5,212 bases of DNA from an uncultured bacterium (GCA_903866285.1 CAIPMZ010000131.1:1-5212); one strand, 5' to 3'; numbered from the stretch's first letter, positions 1 through 5,212 are shown. The notes: a model not told the origin generated them from the sequence alone. Numbers and translations are program-made.

Positions 1-34
1 AAAAGAGAATTTCAAAAACATAGAATTTAAAAAT

Positions 35-526
35 ATGTCACAATTGCAGTGTTGGGACAGGATTAAAGATTTTGATTTTGCCAGCAAATTTGCAGGCTTG
101 GAAATCGTGGTTATTGATGACGAAGAAAAATGGAAAAGTGTGTATGGTTCAAATGATTCAAAATCGTCACACAACCCAAAAACAATAATTTTGAAAAAAG
201 AAATTTTTGATCGTCAGGATATTACTGACGGAGATATTTCATGGCTTATCCATGAAATTGGGCATATTGATTTTTATAATGGATTGGGTGAGAATCTTGA
301 TGAATATATGGAAAAATATTATCAGACTGGGGAATATGCAAATTCTGAAATGGAACAGAAAGCTTTTGAAAAGCAATTTCAATTTTTGAAAAGTATCGGC
401 AAAACAAAAACTGAATGTGTGGCGGTCATTGAAAACTATTTGGAAAAAACATTTGCAGAAAATCAAGAAGGAGAAAAAAGCAAAGAGCGTGGACAGATTA
501 TGGGATATATAAATATGGTATATTAA
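35..526 (+). CDS. Small HExxH zinc metallopeptidase-like protein, function unknown
   Basis: I do not recognise this 163-residue protein as a named family. It carries one clear motif, HEIGH at residues 73-77 in the context WLIHEIGHIDFY, which is the zinc-binding and catalytic HExxH of metallopeptidases (H73 and H77 as ligands, E74 as general base). About 28-30 residues later comes SEMEQKAFEKQF (104-115), whose E105 or E107 is a plausible third ligand. The layout resembles the E-x-E-A-x-x-F segment after HExxH in M78/ImmA-IrrE-type proteins. There is no signal peptide or membrane segment, so it is probably cytoplasmic. No helix-turn-helix is visible. The frame is open from base 2 and no ribosome binding site precedes the ATG at 35, so the true start may lie left of the window. 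By eye it is richer in AAA, AAT and ATA codons than the ATPase. A gap of 20 bp separates it from the ATPase. Coding status is fairly sure; protease activity is inferred. Confidence 0.75.
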   Translation: MSQLQCWDRIKDFDFASKFAGLEIVVIDDEEKWKSVYGSNDSKSSHNPKTIILKKEIFDRQDITDGDISWLIHEIGHIDFYNGLGENLDEYMEKYYQTGEYANSEMEQKAFEKQFQFLKSIGKTKTECVAVIENYLEKTFAENQEGEKSKERGQIMGYINMVY

Positions 527-532
527 TATAAT
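527..532 (+). promoter_or_regulatory. Possible -10 box upstream of the ATPase gene
   Basis: A perfect TATAAT lies directly after the stop of the metallopeptidase-like gene, 14 bases before the ATPase ATG. Transcription starting about 7 bases downstream would give a nearly leaderless mRNA, which would fit the missing Shine-Dalgarno. No TTGACA-like -35 is found at 16-18 bp spacing (bases 503-510 are ATAT-rich) and there is no extended TG. In such AT-rich DNA the hexamer may be chance, so this is a weak call. Confidence 0.25.
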
Positions 533-546
533 GATATAAATTAAAA

Positions 547-3285
547 ATGCAAAAACAAACATATAGCCTAACGAAAGAGGAAGTTTTTAAAAAAACTAAT
601 TCGACCATCAAGGGTTTGACAACGCAAGAGGCCGAGGAGCGGCTCAAGCAGGCTGGATTTAATGAGGTCGAAAAAAAACAAAATTGGAGTTGGTTTTCGA
701 TTTTAATTGGCCAGTTTAATGACGCCTTAGTTTGGATTTTATTGGTGGCGGGGGGCCTGGCGTTTCTTTTTGGGGAATATCGCGATACGACAATTATTCT
801 GTTGATTGTTGGGATTAACGCCCTAATTGGATTTTTTCAAGAGTATAAAGCGGAAAAAACCTTGGAAAATATTCGTCAGCTAGCCAGCGACAAAGCAATA
901 GTTTTGCGTGATGGGCAGCGCCAAGAAATTGACGCTAAATTTTTAGCGGTCGGCGATATTATTTTTATTGCAGCTGGCGATACGGTTGCTGGAGACGCTT
1001 ACCTTCTCGAAGGCTACGATGTTTATGCGAATGAATTTATTTTTACCGGTGAATCGCGCCCGGGGAGAAAAATGGTAGGCCCAATTGCGCAAGAGGGACT
1101 GTCTTTGGTAGATATTGATAATATGGTTTTTATGGGTACCTCGCTCACGCGAGGAACTGCGGTGGCGGTTGTAACGCAGACCGGGATGCAGACGCAACTA
1201 GGAAATATCGCTAATTTAGTAGCTGAGGTTAAAGAGGAAGACACGCCCTTGCAAAAACAGATGCGGATTCTTGGTAAAGACGTAACCATCGCAGCACTGA
1301 CAATTGGCGCCTTAGTTTTAATTGCTGGTTTTTATTCAAAGACTTCTTTGTACGATAACTTTTTGTTTGCCTTGGCCCTTTCAGTTTCCGTCGTGCCGGA
1401 GGGACTGCCAGCGGCAATTTCAGTGGCGCTTTCCTTGGGGATGAAGCGGTTGCTGAAGAAAAACGTCTTGGCTAAAAAATTAAATTCTGTCGAGACGCTA
1501 GCTTCAGTGGATATTATTTGTACGGATAAAACTGGTACGATTACTCGTAATGAGTTGATGGTGACAAACATTTTGTGTGGCGAAGAGGAGCTGACGGTTG
1601 ATGGGGAGGGCTATTCAGCTAAGGGTAACTTTTTTTCTTTCGGGCGGAAAATTGAGCCAACTTTAAATATACAATTAAAAAAACTTCTACAAATTGGCGT
1701 TCTTTGTAATGATGCTGATGTTAGTGAAAAAGAGGAGCTGTGCACTATCTCAGGCGACCCAACAGAAGGTGCGCTGTTGGTGGTGGCGAAAAAGTTTGAA
1801 AAGAATTTGGCTTTTTTTCATGCTGATCAAGAAAAAATTGATGAAAACCCTTTTTCTTCGGAAAGAATGAGAATGAGTGTGATTTATCAGAATAAGGAAA
1901 ATTCAAGCGTGACTTCTTTTGTGAAAGGTTCGCCAGATGTGTTGATTGATTTATGTACCCAAAAACAAATTGGCGAAAAACTTTTGCCATTCACGCAGGA
2001 AGATAAACAAAGAGCTCGAAGCAGTTTTAATGCCATGTCAGCGCAAGCTTTGCGGGTGCTGGCTTTTGCGCTACGCGATCTATCAAAAGTTCCTAAGGAA
2101 CAATATGCTAATGAGGCCGAAAGGGATTTAGTTTGGGTCGGCACCATGGGGATGATAGACCCGCCAAGGCTGGATGTGCACAAAGCCATTGCGCAATGTG
2201 GCGAAAGTAGTATTAAAGTAATTATGATTACGGGAGATTATGAGATAACTGCCAAAGCTATTGCGAAAAATGTGGGCTTGCTTACTTCTTTAAACAGTGA
2301 AGTGATTAATGGCAAGACCCTGAATGCTTTGTCTGACAAGCAATTGATTGAAAAAATTAAAGAAAGAGAAGTTATTTTTGCGCGCATTGCGCCTGAGCAA
2401 AAATTGCGAATTGCCACGGCCCTGAAAAAAAGTGGCTATGTAATTGCGATGACTGGTGATGGAGTTAATGACGCGCCAGCCCTCAAGCGCGCTGATATTG
2501 GGATCGCGATGGGTAAAATTGGCACGGATGTGGCAAAGAATGCTTCAGACATGATTTTGCTTAATGATAATTTTGCTTCGATAGTCGAGGCAATTAAAGA
2601 AGGTCGCACAATTTATCAAAATTTAAGAAAATTTGTTTATTACGTCTTTACTTCAAATGTCAGCGAATTTTTCACGGTGGCAATTGGGGTTTTACTTGGA
2701 ATTCCAGCGCCGATTGCCGCCGTTCAAATTTTAGCGATTGACCTTGGGACGGATATTTTCCCCTCTTTTTCGCTTAGTTTAGAGCCATCAGAGCCGGATG
2801 TGATGGAGCGAAAACCTTTTAAATCAAAAGAAAAAGTTATTGACAAAGATGGTATTTTTCGGCTTATTCGGGTGGGACTCCTAATGGCAGTAGGCGGTGT
2901 TATCGCTTTTATTTTATCAATGAAGCGAGGCGGCTGGGATTTTGGCAATAAAATTGACCCTACAAGCGTACTATATCTGAGATCAACTACGGCGACTTAC
3001 GTCGTGCTTTCGATGACGCAGATGGCTAATTTGCTCCAAGCGCGAAGTGAACGACTTTCAGTTTTTGCGATTGGTTTCTTTAAAAATCTTTATGCCTTGG
3101 GTGCTATTGTTGTCTCAATTGGAATTTTGCTTTGCTTTATTTACGTGCCATTTATTAGTAAATATCTGCACATGTCACCAATTGGTTGGCAAGATTGGGT
3201 GGCGGTGGCGGTGACAACGTTGGCGGTCTTTATTTTTGAAGAAGCGCGAAAGTCGGAAGGGAATAAAAAAGTAAACGGTAACTAG
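547..3285 (+). CDS. P2-type cation-transporting ATPase (calcium-pump-like, ion uncertain)
   Basis: This is a full-length 912-residue P-type ATPase, an inner-membrane pump that couples ATP hydrolysis to cation export through a phospho-aspartate intermediate. Visible in order are: an N-terminal cation-ATPase domain (about 1-55); M1 and M2 (59-76, 80-98); the actuator loop with TGES (167-170); M3 and M4 (246-263, 271-300) with PEGLPA (284-289); the phosphorylation motif DKTGT (327-331, D327 phosphorylated); nucleotide-binding signatures GDPTEGA (403-409), FSSERMRMS (436-444) and KGSP (460-463); MITGD (560-564); the hinge TGDGVNDAP (636-644); and M5-M10 (about 695-900). All catalytic motifs are intact. 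The ion-site segments TSNVSE (702-707), IDLGTD (731-736) and Q825 in M8 resemble Na,K-ATPase more than SERCA, so Ca2+ specificity is not assured. The ATG at 547 begins the usual N-terminal domain; no Shine-Dalgarno is seen. The last codons NGN and the TAG stop lie in a heptamer array, and TAA follows in frame immediately. Confidence 0.96.
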   Translation: MQKQTYSLTKEEVFKKTNSTIKGLTTQEAEERLKQAGFNEVEKKQNWSWFSILIGQFNDALVWILLVAGGLAFLFGEYRDTTIILLIVGINALIGFFQEYKAEKTLENIRQLASDKAIVLRDGQRQEIDAKFLAVGDIIFIAAGDTVAGDAYLLEGYDVYANEFIFTGESRPGRKMVGPIAQEGLSLVDIDNMVFMGTSLTRGTAVAVVTQTGMQTQLGNIANLVAEVKEEDTPLQKQMRILGKDVTIAALTIGALVLIAGFYSKTSLYDNFLFALALSVSVVPEGLPAAISVALSLGMKRLLKKNVLAKKLNSVETLASVDIICTDKTGTITRNELMVTNILCGEEELTVDGEGYSAKGNFFSFGRKIEPTLNIQLKKLLQIGVLCNDADVSEKEELCTISGDPTEGALLVVAKKFEKNLAFFHADQEKIDENPFSSERMRMSVIYQNKENSSVTSFVKGSPDVLIDLCTQKQIGEKLLPFTQEDKQRARSSFNAMSAQALRVLAFALRDLSKVPKEQYANEAERDLVWVGTMGMIDPPRLDVHKAIAQCGESSIKVIMITGDYEITAKAIAKNVGLLTSLNSEVINGKTLNALSDKQLIEKIKEREVIFARIAPEQKLRIATALKKSGYVIAMTGDGVNDAPALKRADIGIAMGKIGTDVAKNASDMILLNDNFASIVEAIKEGRTIYQNLRKFVYYVFTSNVSEFFTVAIGVLLGIPAPIAAVQILAIDLGTDIFPSFSLSLEPSEPDVMERKPFKSKEKVIDKDGIFRLIRVGLLMAVGGVIAFILSMKRGGWDFGNKIDPTSVLYLRSTTATYVVLSMTQMANLLQARSERLSVFAIGFFKNLYALGAIVVSIGILLCFIYVPFISKYLHMSPIGWQDWVAVAVTTLAVFIFEEARKSEGNKKVNGN

Positions 3286-3332
3286 TAACTAGTAATCAGT
3301 AACTAGTAATCGGTAGTTAGTAACTAGTAATC
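3277..3332 (+). repeat. Eight-unit heptamer tandem array, consensus RGTARYY
   Basis: Eight contiguous 7-bp units follow one another without a slip: GGTAACT, AGTAACT, AGTAATC, AGTAACT, AGTAATC, GGTAGTT, AGTAACT, AGTAATC. The array starts inside the last codons of the ATPase gene and contains its stop (3283-3285). Because 7 is not a multiple of 3, stop triplets fall in all three forward frames (for example TAG at 3283, 3290 and 3318), and also in all three reverse frames (CTA at 3282 and 3289, TTA at 3317). It resembles in style the short tandemly repeated heptanucleotides of cyanobacteria; the function is unknown. Confidence 0.93.
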
Positions 3333-3351
3333 AAATACTGCAAATAATTTC

Positions 3352-3456
3352 GAATTCTGAATTTTGAATTTCGAATCAAATTCTAATGATTGAATGTTTG
3401 AAATATTGAAAAATTAAAAATTGATTCAAAATTCAAAATTAGAAATTCAAAATTTC
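3352..3456. repeat. Degenerate AT-rich heptamer repeat tract
   Basis: A second 7-bp-period tract fills the gap between the ATPase gene and murB. It opens with GAATTCT, GAATTTT, GAATTTC, GAATCAA (3352-3379) and ends with TGATTCA, AAATTCA, AAATTAG, AAATTCA, AAATTTC (3422-3456). The phase holds exactly at each end, while the middle (3380-3421) is degenerate. The right-hand units are essentially the reverse complement of the left-hand ones, so the tract is also an inverted repeat. The unit sequence is unrelated to the GTAAC-type array just upstream, although the period is the same. No open reading frame or clear promoter is seen here. Confidence 0.8.
3360..3440. repeat. 20-bp imperfect inverted repeat (potential hairpin)
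   Basis: Bases 3360-3379 and 3421-3440 are complementary at 19 of 20 positions, the exception being C3372 opposite A3433. They enclose a 41-base AT-rich loop. An alternative pairing uses 3360-3372 with 3442-3454, a perfect 13-bp match shifted by three heptamers or less, so several registers are possible. No T-run follows on either strand in the place expected for a rho-independent terminator. A role in mRNA 3'-end protection or transcript ending between the ATPase gene and murB is possible but inferred. Confidence 0.65.
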
Positions 3457-3490
3457 TGTAATTCTTTAATTCAATAATAAAAAATATTCT

Positions 3491-4423
3491 ATGCTAAATA
3501 TTCAGGAAAATGTGCCACTGGCGCCAATGACTTCTTTTCGCATCGGGGGTCCGGCGAAATTTTATGTGGAGGTAAAATCTGTGGAAGAGCTGAAAGAAGC
3601 GTTGAGTTATGCGAAGGAAAAGAACCTTGATTATTACGTTTTGGCGGGAGGGACAAATATTTTAATAAGTGACAATGGTTTTGCGGGATTAATTATTCGG
3701 ATTAAATTTAGTGAAATTAAAGTCAATGCGAACGGCTTAGTGGAAGCCAGCGCGGGAACGCCTTTGATTAAAGTTGTAAATTTTTCAGCTGAAAATGGCT
3801 TTACGGGAATTGAATCGTTGGCTGGTGTGCCGGGTACTTTTGGTGGCGCGGTCAGGGGTAATGCGGGAGCATTTGGCACTGAAATCGGTAGTCACATCTT
3901 AGAGGTAACCGCACTTAACGTGGAAACCTTGGAAATAGAAAAGTTTAAGCAAGCAAGTAGTGACTTTTCTTATCGCTTAAGTATTTTTAAAAAAGATAAA
4001 AAGTTAATTGTGGTTTCAGCGACTTTAAACTTGGAAACTGCTGAGGTTGCGCAGTGTAAGGCCAAAATAATGGAAATTGTGATGGGACGCACTAAAAAAG
4101 GTTTGCAGGGAGCTAAAAGTGCGGGGTCATATTTTATGAATCCTAAAATTGAAGACGAAAAAATATTAAAGGATTTTGAACAGGAAAAAGGGGTCACTGC
4201 TCGCAATGGCGTGGTGCCAGCTGGGTGGATTATTGAGCAGGCTGGGCTGAAGGGAAAAACAATGGGCGGAGCGCAAGTCAGCGAAAATCACACTAACTAT
4301 ATTATTAACACTGGCAGTGGTACGGCAGAAAATGTTATAATGCTAGTAAGCTTTATAAAGCAACAAGTCCGGGATCAATTCGGCGTTCAATTAGTGGAGG
4401 AAGTAAACTATCTAGGCTTCTAG
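3491..4423 (+). CDS. murB: UDP-N-acetylenolpyruvoylglucosamine reductase MurB
   Basis: MurB is the cytoplasmic FAD enzyme that reduces UDP-GlcNAc-enolpyruvate to UDP-MurNAc with NADPH, the second committed step of peptidoglycan precursor synthesis. The 310-residue product starts with the family's typical NVPLAPMTSFRIGGPA. The FAD-binding domain shows LAGGTNILIS (51-60) and GVPGTFGGAVRGNAGAFG (112-129). Next come SYRLSIFK (160-167, with Y161 and R162), AGSYFMNP (211-218, with S213 as the proton donor), the AGWIIEQAGLKG segment, SENHTNYIIN, and a final EEVNYLG in which E304 matches the catalytic glutamate. The length and the absence of the long tyrosine loop of the E. coli type I enzyme indicate type II, as in Staphylococcus. 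The usual SxFKNP lysine is M216 here. The ATG at 3491 places the start just before the conserved N-terminus; the next ATG (3527) would cut into it. There is no Shine-Dalgarno. No other mur or division gene is adjacent. Confidence 0.96.
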   Translation: MLNIQENVPLAPMTSFRIGGPAKFYVEVKSVEELKEALSYAKEKNLDYYVLAGGTNILISDNGFAGLIIRIKFSEIKVNANGLVEASAGTPLIKVVNFSAENGFTGIESLAGVPGTFGGAVRGNAGAFGTEIGSHILEVTALNVETLEIEKFKQASSDFSYRLSIFKKDKKLIVVSATLNLETAEVAQCKAKIMEIVMGRTKKGLQGAKSAGSYFMNPKIEDEKILKDFEQEKGVTARNGVVPAGWIIEQAGLKGKTMGGAQVSENHTNYIINTGSGTAENVIMLVSFIKQQVRDQFGVQLVEEVNYLGF

Positions 4424-4424
4424 A

Positions 4425-4466
4425 CAATAATCAATAATCAATGATTAATAAAATCTCAATGATTAA
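4425..4466 (+). repeat. Short CAATRAT heptamer run with a direct repeat
   Basis: Two bases after the murB stop are three consecutive heptamers: CAATAAT, CAATAAT, CAATGAT (4425-4445). The 11-mer TCAATGATTAA occurs at 4438-4448 and again at 4456-4466, 18 bases apart. This is a third sequence type with the same 7-bp period as the two tracts before murB, but shorter and more decayed. Its significance on its own is low. Confidence 0.6.
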
Positions 4467-4473
4467 ATGCTTG

Positions 4474-4489
4474 CTTGCTGGTAGGCAGG
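4474..4489. other. GC-richer small palindrome between murB and hpf
   Basis: CTTGCT (4474-4479) and GGCAGG (4484-4489) can pair as a 6-bp stem with two G-T wobbles around a GGTA loop. A GCTT-type tetranucleotide repeat precedes it (4469-4478). It stands out as a GC-rich island in a 122-bp AT-rich gap. No T-run follows on the + strand, so it is not a standard terminator. The rest of the gap up to 4545 is low-complexity A/T with no convincing promoter. Confidence 0.35.
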
Positions 4490-4545
4490 AAAATTGTGAA
4501 ATAAATGAGAGTTTTAAATAATAATATTTTAATAAAAATAAATTT

Positions 4546-4911
4546 ATGAGTACCACAGAGAATCTGAGATTTTTATTTAAGGGGATTGCGGTTGAACAAA
4601 AGACGCGGGATTATATTGAAAAGCGTTTGACTGGTTTGGATAAGAAGTTTACGGAAGAAGTTATTTTGACTGAGGTTGAAATCGATTTAGATAAAAAAGG
4701 GAAATTTCGCGTCGAAGTTATGATTAAAACTCCACGTAATCTTTTTCGCAGTGAAAATACTTCGGAAAGTATTGAAACTTCAATTGATTTAACGGTAGCT
4801 GAGCTTGAAGACCAAATTATGCACCAAAAAGATAAAGTTCGGACTATCCGAAAACGCGGAGCCTTATCCCTTAAAAAGAAACTGGTCGTTGACAGTGGCG
4901 CTCGTTTCTAG
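4546..4911 (+). CDS. hpf: Ribosome hibernation promoting factor, short HPF/RaiA family
   Basis: The 121-residue product matches the S30AE fold of ribosome-associated inhibitors, which bind the 30S decoding region, block mRNA and tRNA binding, and keep ribosomes inactive under stress or starvation. It shows the expected beta-alpha-beta-beta-beta-alpha order. A first strand (LRFLFKGIAV, 7-16) is followed by helix 1 (EQKTRDYIEKRLTGLDKKF, 17-35), strands at about 39-48 and 53-61 (FRVEVMIKTP), then LFRSENTSESIETSIDLTV (66-84) leading into helix 2 (about 73-97, AELEDQIMHQKDK). A basic tail follows (RTIRKRG and KKK, 99-112). There is no C-terminal dimerisation domain of the long-HPF type, so it is a short form; whether it behaves like HPF or RaiA cannot be decided from the sequence. 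The ATG at 4546 follows an A/T-only leader without Shine-Dalgarno. The stop is TAG. Confidence 0.9.
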   Translation: MSTTENLRFLFKGIAVEQKTRDYIEKRLTGLDKKFTEEVILTEVEIDLDKKGKFRVEVMIKTPRNLFRSENTSESIETSIDLTVAELEDQIMHQKDKVRTIRKRGALSLKKKLVVDSGARF

Positions 4912-4956
4912 GCGTGGTAAATTAGATTAATACTTAGTCTTAAAAATTAATTAAAA

Positions 4957-4999
4957 AATTCAATTAAGCATCGGCTAGGTTCGAAGTTTTAGTTGAATT
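4957..4999 (+). other. Potential stem-loop just upstream of the slipin start
   Basis: Bases 4957-4968 can pair with 4988-4999 as a 12-bp stem, made of 10 Watson-Crick pairs (seven of them consecutive, AATTCAA with TTGAATT) and two G-T wobbles, around a 19-base loop. In the loop, TCG (4971-4973) could pair further with CGA (4982-4984). The stem ends 8 bases before the slipin ATG at 5008, and only A-rich bases and GT follow it, so it is not a rho-independent terminator for hpf. It could affect translation of the slipin mRNA, but the stem is AT-rich and may be incidental. Confidence 0.35.
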
Positions 5000-5007
5000 A
5001 AAAAAGT

Positions 5008-5212
5008 ATGGAAGTCTTTCTTCTGCCGTTTTTTCTAATAATTGTGTTCTTATTGGCAAAATCCCTGAAGGTTTTAAACGAATATGAAAGAGGGGTTATT
5101 TTCTTTCTTGGTAAATACACCGGCGTGCGTGGACCTGGTTTAATTATTTTAATCCCAATTCTTGAAACAATGACCAGGACGGTTTTGCGAACCGTAACGA
5201 TGGATATCCCGT
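5008..5212 (+). CDS. Slipin / stomatin-like SPFH (band 7) membrane protein, 5' part
   Basis: The frame opens at ATG 5008 and runs to the window end without a stop, giving 68 residues. An N-terminal hydrophobic segment (about residues 3-17, VFLLPFFLIIVFLLA) would anchor the protein in the membrane. It is followed by the slipin signature: VLNEYERGVIFFLGKYTG (22-39), RGPGLIILIPIL (41-52) and VLRTVTMDIP (59-68), corresponding to NEYERG, GPG...P and LRT...D-P in stomatin, prohibitin-like slipins. Members form oligomeric scaffolds on the inner membrane and are often encoded beside an NfeD protein, so a neighbouring nfeD gene beyond the window would be expected but is not seen. The full protein is usually about 250 or more residues, so most of it is missing here. 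No Shine-Dalgarno is visible (AAAAAAGT precedes the ATG); a stem-loop lies just upstream. Family assignment is confident; the gene is truncated only by the window edge. Confidence 0.9.
   Translation, partial: MEVFLLPFFLIIVFLLAKSLKVLNEYERGVIFFLGKYTGVRGPGLIILIPILETMTRTVLRTVTMDIP

Noticed and set aside
239..562. 107-codon reverse-strand open frame rich in F, I and L, looking like a membrane protein
   Set aside because: It lies antisense to the metallopeptidase-like gene, whose HEIGH motif is clearly the real reading. The hydrophobic look is what the complement of lysine- and glutamate-rich coding gives.
943..2948. Several 60-100 codon reverse or shifted frames inside the ATPase gene
   Set aside because: All lie within a pump whose conserved motifs span the whole length in one frame; none shows a recognisable family of its own.
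3277..3456. CRISPR array or phage attachment site
   Set aside because: The units are 7 bp with no spacers, there is no cas gene, integrase or tRNA nearby, and the structure is purely tandem.
3634..4206. Two reverse-strand frames of about 80 codons inside murB
   Set aside because: They are shadows of the conserved MurB reading; their proline- and alanine-rich text mirrors the glycine-rich FAD loops.
4494..4527. Promoter for hpf (TTGTGA with a TAATAA or TAATAT box)
   Set aside because: The spacing is 19 bp or more and the boxes are poor; in pure A/T sequence such matches are expected by chance.
4912..4956. Rho-independent terminator after hpf
   Set aside because: Only a weak 6-bp AT-rich stem (4924-4929 with 4935-4940) is possible and it is followed by A-rich sequence, not a T-run.
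4971..4999. GGTTCGAA resembling the T-loop of a tRNA
   Set aside because: The bases on either side do not form the required 5-bp T stem, and there is no acceptor, D-arm or anticodon arm upstream.

Overview
The window is an AT-rich bacterial stretch with five genes, all on the + strand. In order they are: a small HExxH metallopeptidase-like protein (35-526, open at the left edge), a complete P2-type cation-pumping ATPase (547-3285), the peptidoglycan enzyme MurB (3491-4423), a short ribosome hibernation factor of the HPF/RaiA family (4546-4911), and the first 68 codons of a stomatin-like slipin that runs off the right edge (5008-5212). There is no RNA gene, CRISPR array, insertion sequence or recognisable prophage gene.

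The organism is probably a member of the Candidate Phyla Radiation (Patescibacteria, Parcubacteria-like). This is an inference from four features: low GC, A/T-rich leaders without Shine-Dalgarno sequences before every start, intergenic gaps filled with degenerate 7-bp tandem repeats, and small single-domain proteins. No ribosomal marker is present to prove it. The standard bacterial code fits: no internal TGA is needed, and W is read from TGG. The four visible stops are TAA once and TAG three times.

The genes do not form an obvious single-pathway operon. The metallopeptidase-like gene and the ATPase are only 20 bp apart and could be cotranscribed, although a TATAAT hexamer lies in the gap. 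The other gaps are 205, 122 and 96 bp and hold repeats and potential hairpins but no convincing rho-independent terminator. The common theme is cell-envelope housekeeping (ion pump, wall precursor synthesis, membrane scaffold) plus translational dormancy.

The most distinctive structure is in the gaps. The ATPase stop codon lies inside an eight-unit, perfectly phased heptamer array (3277-3332) that places stop codons in all six reading frames. A second, AT-rich heptamer family follows (3352-3456) and contains a 20-bp, 19/20-matched inverted repeat. A third, shorter heptamer run follows murB (4425-4445). The ATPase has ion-site residues in M5, M6 and M8 that look more like Na,K-ATPase (P2C) than SERCA, combined with a SERCA/bacterial-type PEGLPA in M4. 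I saw no clear evidence of a wholly new multi-gene system.
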